Translations under genes and position numbers: made by a program | Assembly: GCA_033032175.1 (NCBI GenBank) | Contig: CM065320.1 | Coordinates: 1-64,000, forward strand | Direction: 5' to 3' | Length of the DNA stretch: 64,000 bases | Source: Saturnia japonica | Lineage: Eukaryota > Arthropoda > Insecta > Lepidoptera > Saturniidae | Part shown: in pieces, positions 13,000 through 24,759 of the stretch | Numbering within the stretch: the stretch's first letter is position 1 | How the letters are laid out: every line of letters begins with the position of its first letter | Notes under the pieces: model-generated | The model's database searches: none | Told to the model about the DNA's origin: nothing | What the model saw: the letters and a program-made list of their open reading frames with translations, nothing else

Positions 13000-15300
13000 T
13001 ATTTAAATAGATATATAAACTATGACTGATGGAATTTCCTATCGGCAACATCTCAGGAATCAACCTATTTTTAATCCCCTTATACACTAAAAAAAAAAAT
13101 TCTTTTAGTCATCTCATCAAAACTTCTGTGAAAAGTTTTATTCTTGTAGTTTTAGACTGACCAGTTTAAGCTGAGTTATCTGTCAAACTTAAAAATTTTG
13201 TTACTTAAGAGGCAAATTTAGAGGATTTAATGAGAGAATTAAATGTTAGTCTCATTGTAACAAGTTTTAATAATTTTAGTCACAAATTATGCGATAGCCT
13301 CCCGCACCTTCGAATACAACATTAAGTCAGTCTCAAAGGGTGCATCGTTACCAATCCGCGTAAAAAATTCAGTTCGGTCGACTGGCATGTTTTATTTAAT
13401 GCTGGGCGCATTGCGGCCCGTTTAAATATTTAGCAAGAACCGTAGAGACGAAGTGGTTACCGTCCCCGACAGTAGGCTATGCTTTGCTGACTATTTTGTT
13501 ACCTATGTTAACATCTCTAGAAAAGCCTTCGTAACAACATAGTTAGTTACATATAGCATGGAGATTAAATGCCTTTCTTAGAGAAGAGTTTTTATAAGTA
13601 GGTACTGAGACATTTACCGGCAGAAAAATAACTAATGGAGATAGTACGTTCATTTAAAAAAACGTTATTTGTAGATGTGTATTTAAGAAATCGATATTCA
13701 AAGTGTTAAATATTAATGTTAAAAATGTTAATAGAAAAATAGTATTGATTGTACTCAATACCTCCGTCTGCACTTCTCCATTCAAGTAAGTCACATAAAT
13801 ATTGTCCGATTATTTAAAATTATTTAATGTCATTGAGATATGTTGTTCTTCTTCTTCCTCTTCCTAACTTGGCAACCGGTCCTCTTTAATGAAGACCATT
13901 ACTGCCATTGTCGAGTGAATTATATTGTCAAGTGTTATGACGACTCAGTAGCCTAACAAGATGGTGGCTCCCTTGTTAGAACTTTCTAGGGAATTTTTGT
14001 GGGATCTCGGAATGAATGCTTTCAACTTATATTTATAATCCACCTCACTTATGCACAAAACGAAACTATATCACGCAAAACGCCACCAATATTACATAAT
14101 ATAGGGTCAAAAACCTAATTAAATGAATTAAAAATAACAACCACAACAATGTCACTTCAAGATCCCGCCAAAAACTCCCATTACGATATGTTGTTGCTTA
14201 ATGTGTTTGTTTGAACTTCAATAAAATAGAAATAGGTAGTTTATGTGTTTAGTTTGATTTCAAAATGAGTGACGATAATAAAATAAAAGCAAAATCACTG
14301 GTTGGTAAATTAACTGTCATTACTCAGGAGTTACATTTAAAAAATTTTAACAGCTATATTGACAATCACTGATAAACAAAAACTAAATCACAACATGCAT
14401 AAGGCCAGTCATTAAATCGAGCCCGCAACCTCTTGTATCAATATTTATTATTATTATTATTTATTTATTTTCACAAATATATATCTTGACAAACTTCAAT
14501 TGAAGGCCTATTATACCCATGGGGTTTGTCTTAGCATGCCGTGTCCTGAGGTTTTATTCAATGCGCTGCGTGCCGTTTTATTCAATAGTAGAAGAGCTTA
14601 CTAACATTAAGTCACGAGATATAGTAACAGAAATTTCATTAGGCTTATGAGGATTTTAGATATTTTGAGAAGGTGCTTATGTCTTTTCGATTTAATGTGT
14701 TTAGTTAGAGTAGTGACTTTTAATCTTTTAACTTAACCTTCTTGGTGTTTACGTGTTTGCAACACTTTGGAAAATGATTAATCGGGGTCGCATCCACATC
14801 TGTTGGATTTTGAACTTTGCGCTGTTCGCGGTGTTTGTTGGAGTTTGAACTTGGAAAGTTTATTCGTAATGTTGAAATTTAGATAACAATGCTACATGTT
14901 TGTTACATGGCGCTTTGGTTTGGTAGATAAGTATAATAGGTACATTTACATAATAAAGTACTTCAAATAGGGTTACACAAATAATCCTGTTACTCGTTTG
15001 TGAGTTTTCTAATGGTACAGGTAGGCATGTATATGGTACGGCAACAAACAAGCGTTTAGTTCACCTGATTTAAGAGAACACTGCAATTTAAGCTATTTAT
15101 AATCAACCTTCAACAATGTAATGTGTCGACGGAATGTGATTGAGGCTTACTGAGGACAGTTATTAAAGTTTCTAGTTGCTGAGAAACGTAGGTACTGAAG
15201 ACTGATTTGGAATACTTCGTATATTAGTGCGTATTGCCTGATGAATATTTTTAAATTTATTTTAAAGCATAAAAATATCTACTATCTGTTTTGTATTACC
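13000..15300. other. non-coding stretch without identified features
   Basis: The DNA is AT-rich with scattered unique-looking patches. One is near 13265-13480 (GATAGCCTCCCGCACCTTCG, ATGCTGGGCGCATTGCGGCC). Another is near 14998-15090, which faintly resembles repeat D. I see no gene or RNA. Confidence 0.5.
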
Positions 15301-15309
15301 CAATATATA

Positions 15310-15480
15310 CCTAAATATTATAAATGCGAAAGTACATCCATCAATTATCACGCTTAAACGGCTGGACCGATTGTAATAAAATTTAGCATAGAAGTCGAAA
15401 TTGTGAAATAGAATAGCATATTTTTATAACAATATGAAAAAATACCTCCAGCGAAGCGGGCGACCACCAGCTTATTTGTT
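15310..15480 (+). repeat. short dispersed repeat
   Basis: AAATGCGAAAGTACATCC, AAACGGCTGGACCGATTGTA and TCCAGCGAAGCGGGCGACCA follow the common CGAAAGT..GGACCGAT..GCGGGC plan of lepidopteran non-autonomous elements. Confidence 0.45.
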
Positions 15481-16629
15481 TTAATGAAATGTTTGTTAGC
15501 AACACAAAAACGTTTAAAATTCTCTGTAAAAGCTTTACTAGGACGGTGCACTTTTGAGAAGTTTTACGCTACTTTCATTCGGAACTTGAAGCCAATATAG
15601 CTCGCCGCGCCGCTCGTTAAAACTTGACCTCTTTGAATGCAACAGAGATTAAAACACGCTTAAGAAACACAAACGGAGTTGGAAGTTATAACGTGGCGCG
15701 TGGAAACAGCTTCTGTAATATTCGGTAGAAGTTCTTAATTAGGTAGGTACGTTGCTTGGTTAGCATATGCAAAAATATTGACAATGTTTATTCACTTACA
15801 TTCTTCAATATTTTTTAAAGTGCTTTCTAATTTAATGTTGACTAGATTTAAATTGGAGAATTGTGTCGTATAATGTTGATAGATAATTTATAATATTCCT
15901 TAGATAATATCATTTTAAGCGGTTGCATTTATTTGAAATGAAAGGTTAAAAAGCTGTTAGTTTTTGCAAGTATGTAATTGACAGTGAAAAAAAAAACATT
16001 AAATGAACTTAAACAACAAAAGGAACAACATGGTTAATTTATGAAAAATCTAAGAAAAGATGTAAGAATAAAAAAATAAAATTAAAATATACAATATAAC
16101 AAAAAACTTTTGTTAATAAAGGGATGTAAAAAAATTAACGAAAAAAATTACGATCCATATTCATAAAAATATAATATTTATATTACCAATGTTGGTTAAT
16201 ATTATAACTGACTGATAATTATTTGATGAAAACAGTTATAATTAAGAACATTTTAAGCATTTAATTGGATCTCTCAATAAAATAGCTAATGATTTTTATT
16301 TTGTTAAAAATCTAATAAATATTTGCAATGATAAATCGAACATTTCCATTATTGGTTGGTTATGAAGGATTTCGCCCCGCATTTGATGGCGTCCGCCTGC
16401 GGTGCAGGCCTTGCAGGTCCGTTGGCGCCGGTCCTGCTTCTACGTCCATATCTCTCGACTGGTGGGTCACGAGTCACGACCTCAGTTCTACGGGCATTAT
16501 TATTCTGATGTCACGATTGGCTACTGAAACTGCTAGTGCACGGGAACCCCAAATCATCACAGACACGGATCTAGAGTTTAAGTTTGGAGTGAGGTCATAG
16601 ATTGAATTTCTCGAAAATTCAACATAGAA

Positions 16630-17428
16630 GATATCGACACAAGAAAACTTATTTGCTGTAAGTAGCAAAAATGTCGTAAGTACACTGAAAAAACAGTTAG
16701 GTTCAGATTTTTTTTCTATGTCGAATGGTCTGGGTCTCATACCGCTACGATGAAAAAAATCTAATTAGCAGTAATATCTTTGAAAAATTTACAGGTTCAA
16801 ATTGCTGCAAGTCTCCTAAAGAATGCGTTTTTTGTGCTATTCTACTTACAGTAAAAGTGCAGTTCTACTTTGCACCTGATATTACTTACAGCATTCTATG
16901 CATATCTTATAGCATGTAATGCAAATATGACGTAACTAACTTATAACATTTTATTTATACAAAACATCCAATATTCTCTTAATTTAAAACAATACATTGG
17001 TAACAGTATGTTTTTAAATATCCCCTTACATCTTTTTAATGTTACATAATTGTTAAAATATTTCAAGTAAAGCATTATTACGTCTGAAAATATGTTTATG
17101 GAAATTAGCTGTCTCCATAGAAATCAATAAAGTAGGTACGGTACTTACGACATTCTTCAGTTATTTAAATGAATTACAGTAAGTTGTAATTGTAATTAAT
17201 TGCTATAGGTAGTAAAAAACCTATTTCTCACAACTTTAGTAAAAATGTTTTTATTGTAGTTAGTGAATATTATTTTAACTAAAATATTTACAATAAATAA
17301 GTTTTATGTCACTGATAATTAAGAAAATTATGATTATGATTTTTTCTCATTTAAATAAGTGTTTTGGTTCTGTTGAAAAGTTAGGTTTTGGCTACTTACA
17401 TCAAATAAGTTTTCTTGCGTCGATATTA
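16630..17428. repeat. element with 37-bp imperfect inverted ends
   Basis: 16630-16666 (GATATCGACACAAGAAAACT, then TATTTGCTGTAAGTAGC) matches the reverse complement of 17392-17428 at 34 of 37 positions. A second inner pair (ATGTCGTAAGTAC at 16671 and its inverse near 17145) makes the element partly palindromic. Words of the type ACTTACAG/CTGTAAGT recur inside. It could be a MITE. I could not fix a target duplication. The small ORFs here are not convincing genes. Confidence 0.55.
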
Positions 17429-17729
17429 TAAAAAAAAAATAGAATTTTCTAGGATAACTGAAAATTATATAACTTCTTGGGTGGTCAATGATTTTTATGC
17501 CTTCTTTCTAGATCTGCGCCAGGGTCATTATTATGTACCTAATCAACAACCGTAAAAAAATGCCTGCTAATTAATAAGTTACTCAGTTTTATTGAATAGC
17601 AATTTTTGCGTTTATTTAATGGTTTAGGTAAATAAATAGTTCTAAAAACGTAAATATATTATTTAGTGTAACGTCAATATTATATAAACAATCGTTTTAT
17701 ATATGACGTGATAACAGCTTCATACCTCA

Positions 17730-17909
17730 TTAGTGTGAAGCGCTCGCGGCGATTTTCAATTTAATGCAGGTCGCTGGCCACTAATTCGCTTGCATGATTG
17801 AGGTTTAGACGCCCCCCAGGCTAGGCGGCGCGGTCCGCGGCGTTGTGTTCCTCTGCACACCACGCCGGATCCAACATTTCACGTCGCTTCTTTTTAAATT
17901 CATTTACTT
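17730..17909. promoter_or_regulatory. GC-richer unique block before the gap
   Basis: This block has mixed composition in an AT-rich setting, with GTGAAGCGCTCGCGGCGATT, GCAGGTCGCTGGCCACTAAT and CGCGGTCCGCGGCG. No repeat family or coding frame explains it. It may be a conserved regulatory element or the edge of an exon hidden in the gap. This is inference from composition only. Confidence 0.3.
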
Positions 17910-18412
17910 NNNNNNNNNNNNNNNNNNNNNNNNNNNNNNNNNNNNNNNNNNNNNNNNNNNNNNNNNNNNNNNNNNNNNNNNNNNNNNNNNNNNNNNNNNN
18001 NNNNNNNNNNNNNNNNNNNNNNNNNNNNNNNNNNNNNNNNNNNNNNNNNNNNNNNNNNNNNNNNNNNNNNNNNNNNNNNNNNNNNNNNNNNNNNNNNNNN
18101 NNNNNNNNNNNNNNNNNNNNNNNNNNNNNNNNNNNNNNNNNNNNNNNNNNNNNNNNNNNNNNNNNNNNNNNNNNNNNNNNNNNNNNNNNNNNNNNNNNNN
18201 NNNNNNNNNNNNNNNNNNNNNNNNNNNNNNNNNNNNNNNNNNNNNNNNNNNNNNNNNNNNNNNNNNNNNNNNNNNNNNNNNNNNNNNNNNNNNNNNNNNN
18301 NNNNNNNNNNNNNNNNNNNNNNNNNNNNNNNNNNNNNNNNNNNNNNNNNNNNNNNNNNNNNNNNNNNNNNNNNNNNNNNNNNNNNNNNNNNNNNNNNNNN
18401 NNNNNNNNNNNN
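17910..18412. other. assembly gap (503 N)
   Basis: A run of unknown bases interrupts the window. The left side (17735-17909) is GC-rich and unlike the usual repeats. The right side starts in a dispersed repeat. Any open frames across the gap are artefacts. Confidence 0.99.
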
Positions 18413-18845
18413 TCTGAACGCGATAAACTCAAAAGTTACCGAACGGATTTTCACATGGTTTTCATCAATGTACAGTGTCTGTAAATTGGATGAAATACGG
18501 CGATGATTATTGAAGATGGAAAAAATCATGCCTACTGAGAGCTTTACTGGCGTGCGTAAACCAATAGAGTTATTCCTCTTAAATGTAAGCATATATGCTC
18601 TGCTACCCGTACGAAGCCAGGGTGGGTAGTTAGTATTTAAATAGTATTATAAAGCTCAAGAAAGTGTTTGTTTAGGTTTTAACACGTTAATATTTAAAAC
18701 TACCGGTTAAATTCGAAATATTTTTTTTGCATTTATTGTAAGGATATGCTAAATCAACATAAAAATATGCAAAAAAGGGCGGCGCGGCGTCGCGGAGTCG
18801 CTCGAATAAACTTAACACAGGTGAAACCGTGGGGCACAGCTAACT
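18413..18845 (+). repeat. two Helitron-like 3' ends after the assembly gap
   Basis: A degraded end occurs at about 18600-18632 (TACCCGTACGAAGCCAGGGT). A second is at 18806-18842 (GGTGAAACCGTGGGGCACAG, then CTAAC). Both fit the conserved 3' ends seen elsewhere in the window. Confidence 0.45.
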
Positions 18846-18879
18846 TTATTTATACAACTCACTCGAGCATTAATACATG

Positions 18880-19340
18880 AATGAGGTATATTGCATAACC
18901 GATTTTAGAGCACTCGAAATGTTCTCAACAAACTTGTTGCACGCTAAGAGCGTACCTAGCATAGTCATAAACTTAGTTAAACTCTCCGTCGGCAACATTG
19001 CCGGCTTCGATGCAGTTCAGATTAATTCGATTATCAGCGCACCTTGATCTCGCTAAAGCTCTCAGATTCCCTTCATTAAGCGTTTGTACGCGTCTGCGTA
19101 ATGAAACAAACACGATACAACACTACACGTCTATAACTACTATTTATAAAGAGACATTACTTCCAGTTGGAACTCGTAACGGACTCGTATAGAACATTTA
19201 ATATGTACATTAAAGTATTACTAAATATTCAGAAGACGGTCGCGGGCGTCCCAAACTCACGCACAGAGCGGTGGAAGTTGCTCATGAATTCATTGTTTTT
19301 AACGTGGTCGTGTGATATTGAACCACAATAGGAAAGAGTT
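18880..19340. promoter_or_regulatory. repeat-free mixed-composition block
   Basis: It has no repeat match within the window and no coding frame of note. It carries TAAACTCTCCGTCGGCAACA, TTAATTCGATTATCAGCGCA and CTTCATTAAGCGTTTGTACG. It resembles conserved non-coding DNA near developmental genes, but that is not proven. Confidence 0.25.
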
Positions 19341-21661
19341 CAGGTCACGTTTGAAATCTGTACGGTTTTAGAATATTAAATCGACGAAATATATTGAATG
19401 GACTGGGTTTTTAGAATTCTTCCATAAAAGATATACATTATTGAATATTAAGTACAAGCCGCTTCCTTGTTTTGCATTCATAAAGAGTTGTAATGTTATA
19501 TTGTCGCGGAAAAGCAATTTTTTCTCATTATCATATGGTAAGTTTGATTTCAATTGTTTATAAAAATAAGTTTAAAAATAATACATTAATTAGGACAATC
19601 AAATAATTTATCATTTCTCCGAAGACAACGTTATATATACGGCTATTAAGTTTCATTAATACATTTAATGCAAGTTAAGATAATTAATTACTTACCATTT
19701 TTAATTATATCTAATTCTGAAAGTTATTAATTGAATTAAATATATATATATACACACAAAGTTTCAATGATGTTAGGGAAATTTTCTTAGAGTTAATAAA
19801 TGTATATGTAGCTCTGAAAGTTATTGATTTAAAAAAGAAATAAATTATATCCTTGCGGTATTGAATAGAATTTCAACGATGTTAATAAATTTGCTTGCCA
19901 GGTACTACTACGTTGTTGTAAGTGCATGGCGTATGCGATTAGAGCAATGTAATTAATTTATTGCACACTTAACGCTTCTGTGGTTCCCTACCGGTCAATC
20001 TTATCAGTAATTTGTGCCAGCAACGTTACGCGCTAACGCTTCCTCTTTACACCATTTTAAATGCAATCTCTACGTCCGGTTTGTGAAAGAGTCCTCCATA
20101 TAATAAGGGTTTCATTCAATATTGCATCTTCGAAACGCACTTCTCTAAGAAATCAAAATAGGACGAACTAAAGCTGAACCGTATCTAATTTTAAATGCAG
20201 TAAATCCTAAGTGGCATGACGCAGCTTATTCTAGAACTAAAGGGCGAACAGTATGTATGTTTATCTAACTTTAATAAACATGTAGTTCTATCTGTTGTTA
20301 TTTTTATTCCAAATTTCGCGGGAGACATTTATTATAATAAAGGACTTCATGTAAAGGACACACTGATCAAGAAAAAGACATTCAATCTTTTTTGTCAGTA
20401 TTTAACTCATAAAGTCTTGACAGTTTTTAATTAAATGTTGGTATACAGCAAATATATGATATTTAAAAATGGATTGCCTACAATAATGATCAATAATACT
20501 TCTAGGAATTGATTAAAATATTGCATAAAATTTGTTATGAATATTTCAGTGCACAATTTGAGATCCTATAATAATTATTACCTAATCATTATTTTTATAT
20601 ACAATAAAATGAGTACTGTGTAATAAACGCGTGTCAAGTCAGGAGCACAGCTAGTCGTATTATAGAAGTATTGGTGTTAATCAATTACGAATGTTTCTTG
20701 GAAGCGAAAGCCACTATTAGCATTTGCTTACTTCCCAACTCGCAAGTAATGTCCTGTGACATATTACTTTATATTCAGGCGGGAGCAGCACGGGGCAGGC
20801 GCAACGACATACGACATTATTTACATATATGTCGTTGTTCCTCTGCTCATTCAAGCCCGGCTCGTTCAGCCCAGTCTGATTTATCGCCTTAATTTCATAA
20901 GTATCTCTTTGTTGCCATGGCATCTATATCATATTCTAGTAGTACTACTCCGTTATTGAAAAAGCCCCTGAGAGGGTCATATACGTCTAAAAACGATTTG
21001 CCTGGGCATTTTATGATTTTGTCAGATATTCTAGAAAGTTAAACTATTATAGATACTTCTCCACTTAATTGTTGTAACTAAAACCTTTCTTCTGATTATA
21101 ACTGGCGGCTGCACTTATCGCAAATTGAAATATGATGTACCTACATCAATTATTATGAGAATTTACCATTTTAAATTGCGACCTTATATTGTAAGACGAG
21201 CCGCGTCGTTCTCTTGGAAATCGCAATCTGAGTCTTAATTCGCAGCTGGCAAGTCGACGATGATGATTCATTAAGCTCAGCTCCCGTTTACAATACATAT
21301 TTTGGTTTAAATTCTCAGAATTAAGGTTCAAAATTGGTAAACAAACGTTAATTTTATAGTTCCTTTGGAGCCAAAGATACGTAAAGTTGGCAAGCGTCTA
21401 CGTGACTCATAGGTGCGCTCCCAAGATCATCATTACGGACGCTCAGTGGACGTAGTAGGTACTTAAAACTGAAAGAAAAAATTGGCATCGATACTCACAA
21501 AAGTCAGCGCGATAGTGAATTATCATAATTTAAGAATATTTTCAGAACCGCAGGCAGAATCATTATTCAGGAAATTTTTGTTTTGGTTTTATTGCCAACT
21601 CGATCGTACAATTATTACCTTTTACTTGATATATATTTATACTTTATATAATATTATAAAG

Positions 21662-21956
21662 CCCAAATAATTGTATTTTTTGTTTGTTTGAATGCGCTAG
21701 TCTCTAAAACTATCATTCGGATTCCAAAAAATAATTTAACATTTTATGGCCTATTTATCGAAGAAGGTTATAGACTATTTAACTTCATGTTAAGACCTTA
21801 AGTAGCGGAGCAGTAATCATGAGCGTCAAGCAATCTGGCAAGCTGTACACAAATACGGAAAGTGAAAACAACGAATGCAAGTGCGGCGGCGCGCGGCGGG
21901 GTGGAGAGTTTTAATGAAATAAATTTAACAAGGGTGAAACCGCGAGGCACAGCTAG
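21662..21956 (+). mobile_element. Helitron-like 3' end and body fragment
   Basis: It begins with the TTGTTTGTTTGAATGCGCTA tract common in lepidopteran elements and ends GTGAAACCGCGAGGCACAGC followed by TAGT. The GC-rich section near 21885-21900 belongs to the repeat. The overlapping 71-codon frame is not a gene. Confidence 0.5.
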
Positions 21957-22079
21957 TCAATTATATAGAACATACATGATCGTTGTCGGTTTCTGCATAG
22001 TTAATGATAATCTTGTCTATAGCTATGAAGTATTGCGAATACGCAAATCTAACAATGGATATTGTACTGTTACATAATT

Positions 22080-22300
22080 TAGATCTACGAGTACTTACTC
22101 TATCGCTTAACCCAAGCGATGCAGGCGGCGACTCGGGAGGCTGCAACTGTTATGCCATTGCATTCTGTGGTAACTTCGTAAGCCCTCGGCAGCCGTGATC
22201 CGAGGACAGTGAAGACGCATGTAAGCTATATGCCACGTGGTCCGCTCGCTCCTTTGTCCGGTCCGGCACACGTCTCTCGCAGTTTGTAAACATTCACACT
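22080..22300. promoter_or_regulatory. repeat-free mixed-composition block
   Basis: Sequence such as CTCTATCGCTTAACCCAAGC, GATGCAGGCGGCGACTCGGG and ATGCCACGTGGTCCGCTCGC is not repeated elsewhere here and has no convincing ORF. It contains an E-box-like CACGTG. It is a candidate enhancer by composition only. Confidence 0.25.
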
Positions 22301-22774
22301 GTCAGATAAACATGTTTGTGTATAAAATAGTACGCATTACGCACGACCGGTTTTATCAAACATTCTCAACTCATCAGTATACCAATGAGATATTAATAAA
22401 AGTCTATTGCCCTATATTGTGATGAATAAAAGACGGGCCTGCTTCTATTGAATAATTAATTGAACAGGGGCGACGAAATTAAAGTCGAATCGGCTTGTGT
22501 TATCGATTTAATAATAGCTTATATTATTTATTCTTTTGGTTTCTTTATTGCTATCTAGTACTATTGAGCTTTTTCCTAGATATGTGTTTTTTATTTCAAG
22601 ACAATAATAATTGTATTTGACAATTTCTGCTTAATGTTTGTTGTTTGTTTGAAATTCAGCTTCTACTGGACAACGGGTGGTTTTTATAGATAAACATAAT
22701 TAATTACTGTTCAAATTGTAAAAAAGAATATTGAGGTGCTCATTCATACTTACGTAGTAGTGGTACGGACTTTA

Positions 22775-23155
22775 TTTATACAAATAAATAAAATTGGAGT
22801 GTCTGTTTGTAATGCTGATGTTGTAAGGATTTACTTATGCTACTTTTTTGTAGAAAAAAATTAGGGTCCCGCGCAGATAAAAGTCAATTCGGTAAAACGA
22901 CGATTTTAACGCTTATAAATGGCTTACGCTGAGTAAACCATAAGAGATAAAACACGTGAAATGAAAGTACCACTTATTTAATTGTAGATCTTAAAGAACT
23001 ACAAAAAAGTTCGCGGGAGCATATTATTATATGTATCTTCTAAGCATCACCCACAATATGCATTTTTGGATTTTGTAATAACCGTGATCGGGTGTAGAAC
23101 GATTCGCGAGTATGCCCGATCAACAGGCATTCTGTAGTCCACGCGAGCGCACATA
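22775..23155 (+). mobile_element. Helitron-like family B, degenerate copy
   Basis: It shares TTGGAGTGTCTGTTTGTAAT, AATGGCTTACGCTGAGTAAA, AAGAACTACAAAAAAGTTC and GTAGTCCACG with the copies at 39246 and 43081. The CTAG terminus is missing and there are internal deletions. Confidence 0.65.
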
Positions 23156-23569
23156 CGAATATAAAAATAATTATTTTAAAATATCAAGATCCCGGTTATT
23201 TATCGTAATAGTAACGTGTATAGCATATAGGAAAATATTTGAAGGAATATTTTAATGAGTTGTAACATAATTGACCTTTTATGATTTAACCGAATACACG
23301 AAAACCGCATTTTGGACCGATTTGAGCAAACCCGTGGAGTAGCGGGACGGTCAACCGAAAATTAATTAACATACTTCGAGAGCACAACCCTTCGCGCGGA
23401 CGCGGCACGGCGCGCTTCACAGGTGGCCTCTTTCACCCACCCTCACAAACGTACCCCTGGGGCAAGGCTGCCAACGATCCAATAAAGCAACAAATATTAA
23501 ATTACTCTCAGCGTTCGTGATTATCACAGGGCGACACCGTTTTTATTGTTTTCAATATTTATTTTAAGT

Positions 23570-24420
23570 TTGATTATTGTTGGTCCCAATGTTGGCGGTT
23601 GTAGGCGTGGCGAAGCTTTGATCCCAACGTTGGCGTGTGGAGCCGAGTCTACTTTTAGGTTTGCATACCTCAAAAGGAAAAAGGAACCCTTATAGTATCA
23701 CGTCGTTTATGTCTGTCTGTCGGTCTGTCAAACCCTTTTTCTCAGCGAGTGCGTGGAGGTGTCAAGTTGAAATTAATATCAAATACCCAGGTCTGCAATC
23801 CTTTAGAGCTGTGAAAAAATAAAACTTCTAAATCAACGAAATCAAATGATACGGCTGTTTTTGCCGTATATTTTCGATCTCGTATATACTAGCTAATGGA
23901 ATAAAAACCTATAGGGTACTTCCAGTTGACCTAGCATCATGAAATTTGGCAAGAAACAATGTCTTAAATCACTATTAGTAAAGAAAAAAAAACGGAAAAC
24001 CGTAAATTTGTAGTTAAACCACAAAAAAGGTTTACAAACTTATTTGCCGTTGGTAAACTTATCGCGGCATGTATGATGTATGAGGACAACAGTTTTCTAA
24101 CGGCAAAGTTAAGTTGTTCCCTCAATATAGTTTATCTTTTCGTTAGAATTGCTTGGTGCATTCTTCAGTAATGTTACCTAATTATTTTGGTGAATTTGGC
24201 TTTACAATTACAGAAACCTCGGTGCGCGAGTCCGACTCACACTTGGCTTTTTTTTTAATAGACTTACTGGAGCATTTCAAAGTTTCATGTTAAACATGGA
24301 CATATTAAAAGCGGTTGGTAGGGATCGGATATTTTTTAAATATTCACTAACGTTATTCACATCTGCCGGGCGTCCCGTGACGTCCAATTTTTTTATTTGC
24401 GTTAAATAATATATCGTTAT
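23570..24420 (+). repeat. repeat F, interrupted by a second repeat
   Basis: The outer sequence (23570-23651 and 24258-24420) matches 43740-44065: CAACGTTGGCG.GT..GAGCCGAGT, AACATGGA..TATTAAAAGC, TAGGGATCG, TTAAATATTCACTAA and GGGCGTCCCGTGACG. The inner 23652-24257 is a different lepidopteran-type repeat. It runs from AGGAACCCTTATAGTATC with TCTGTCTGTCGG to GCGCGAGTCCGACTCACACT, and is absent from the other copy. Confidence 0.6.
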
Positions 24421-24489
24421 TTTTACAATAGCTATATTTTTTTACATAAATCTATCTGATAGTAAATAAATATTTGAATTATATATATA

Positions 24490-24755
24490 GTTACAAGTTA
24501 CAATATTTTTGTACAATATTGTATTTACCTATCATTAACCATTACGCCAGCGCACGCGGATAAAGCATTTATGGAGCACTTTCACTTCAGACTTACTTAA
24601 CCAAAATATTTAAGCCTATCTGAGAGGTGTAGCCTAATTTTAGATATCCTCTAATATTCCTTGTGAATTTGGCCACATATACAAAAACAATCTATCGAAT
24701 TCCAGAGATTAGCGTGTTTTAAACAAACAAAAAACTCTTATTTATTATTTTATAT
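24490..24755 (-). mobile_element. Helitron-like family A, truncated copy
   Basis: It shares ATCATTAACCATTACGCC, GGATAAAGCA, the AATATTTAAG..CTGAGAG region and GCGTGTTTTAAACAAACAAA with 10960-11230. The 3' half is missing. Confidence 0.62.
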
Positions 24756-24759
24756 TAAA

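Noticed and set aside
17821..18592. Open frames of about 200 codons across the gap
   Set aside because: They consist mainly of unknown bases, so nothing supports coding.
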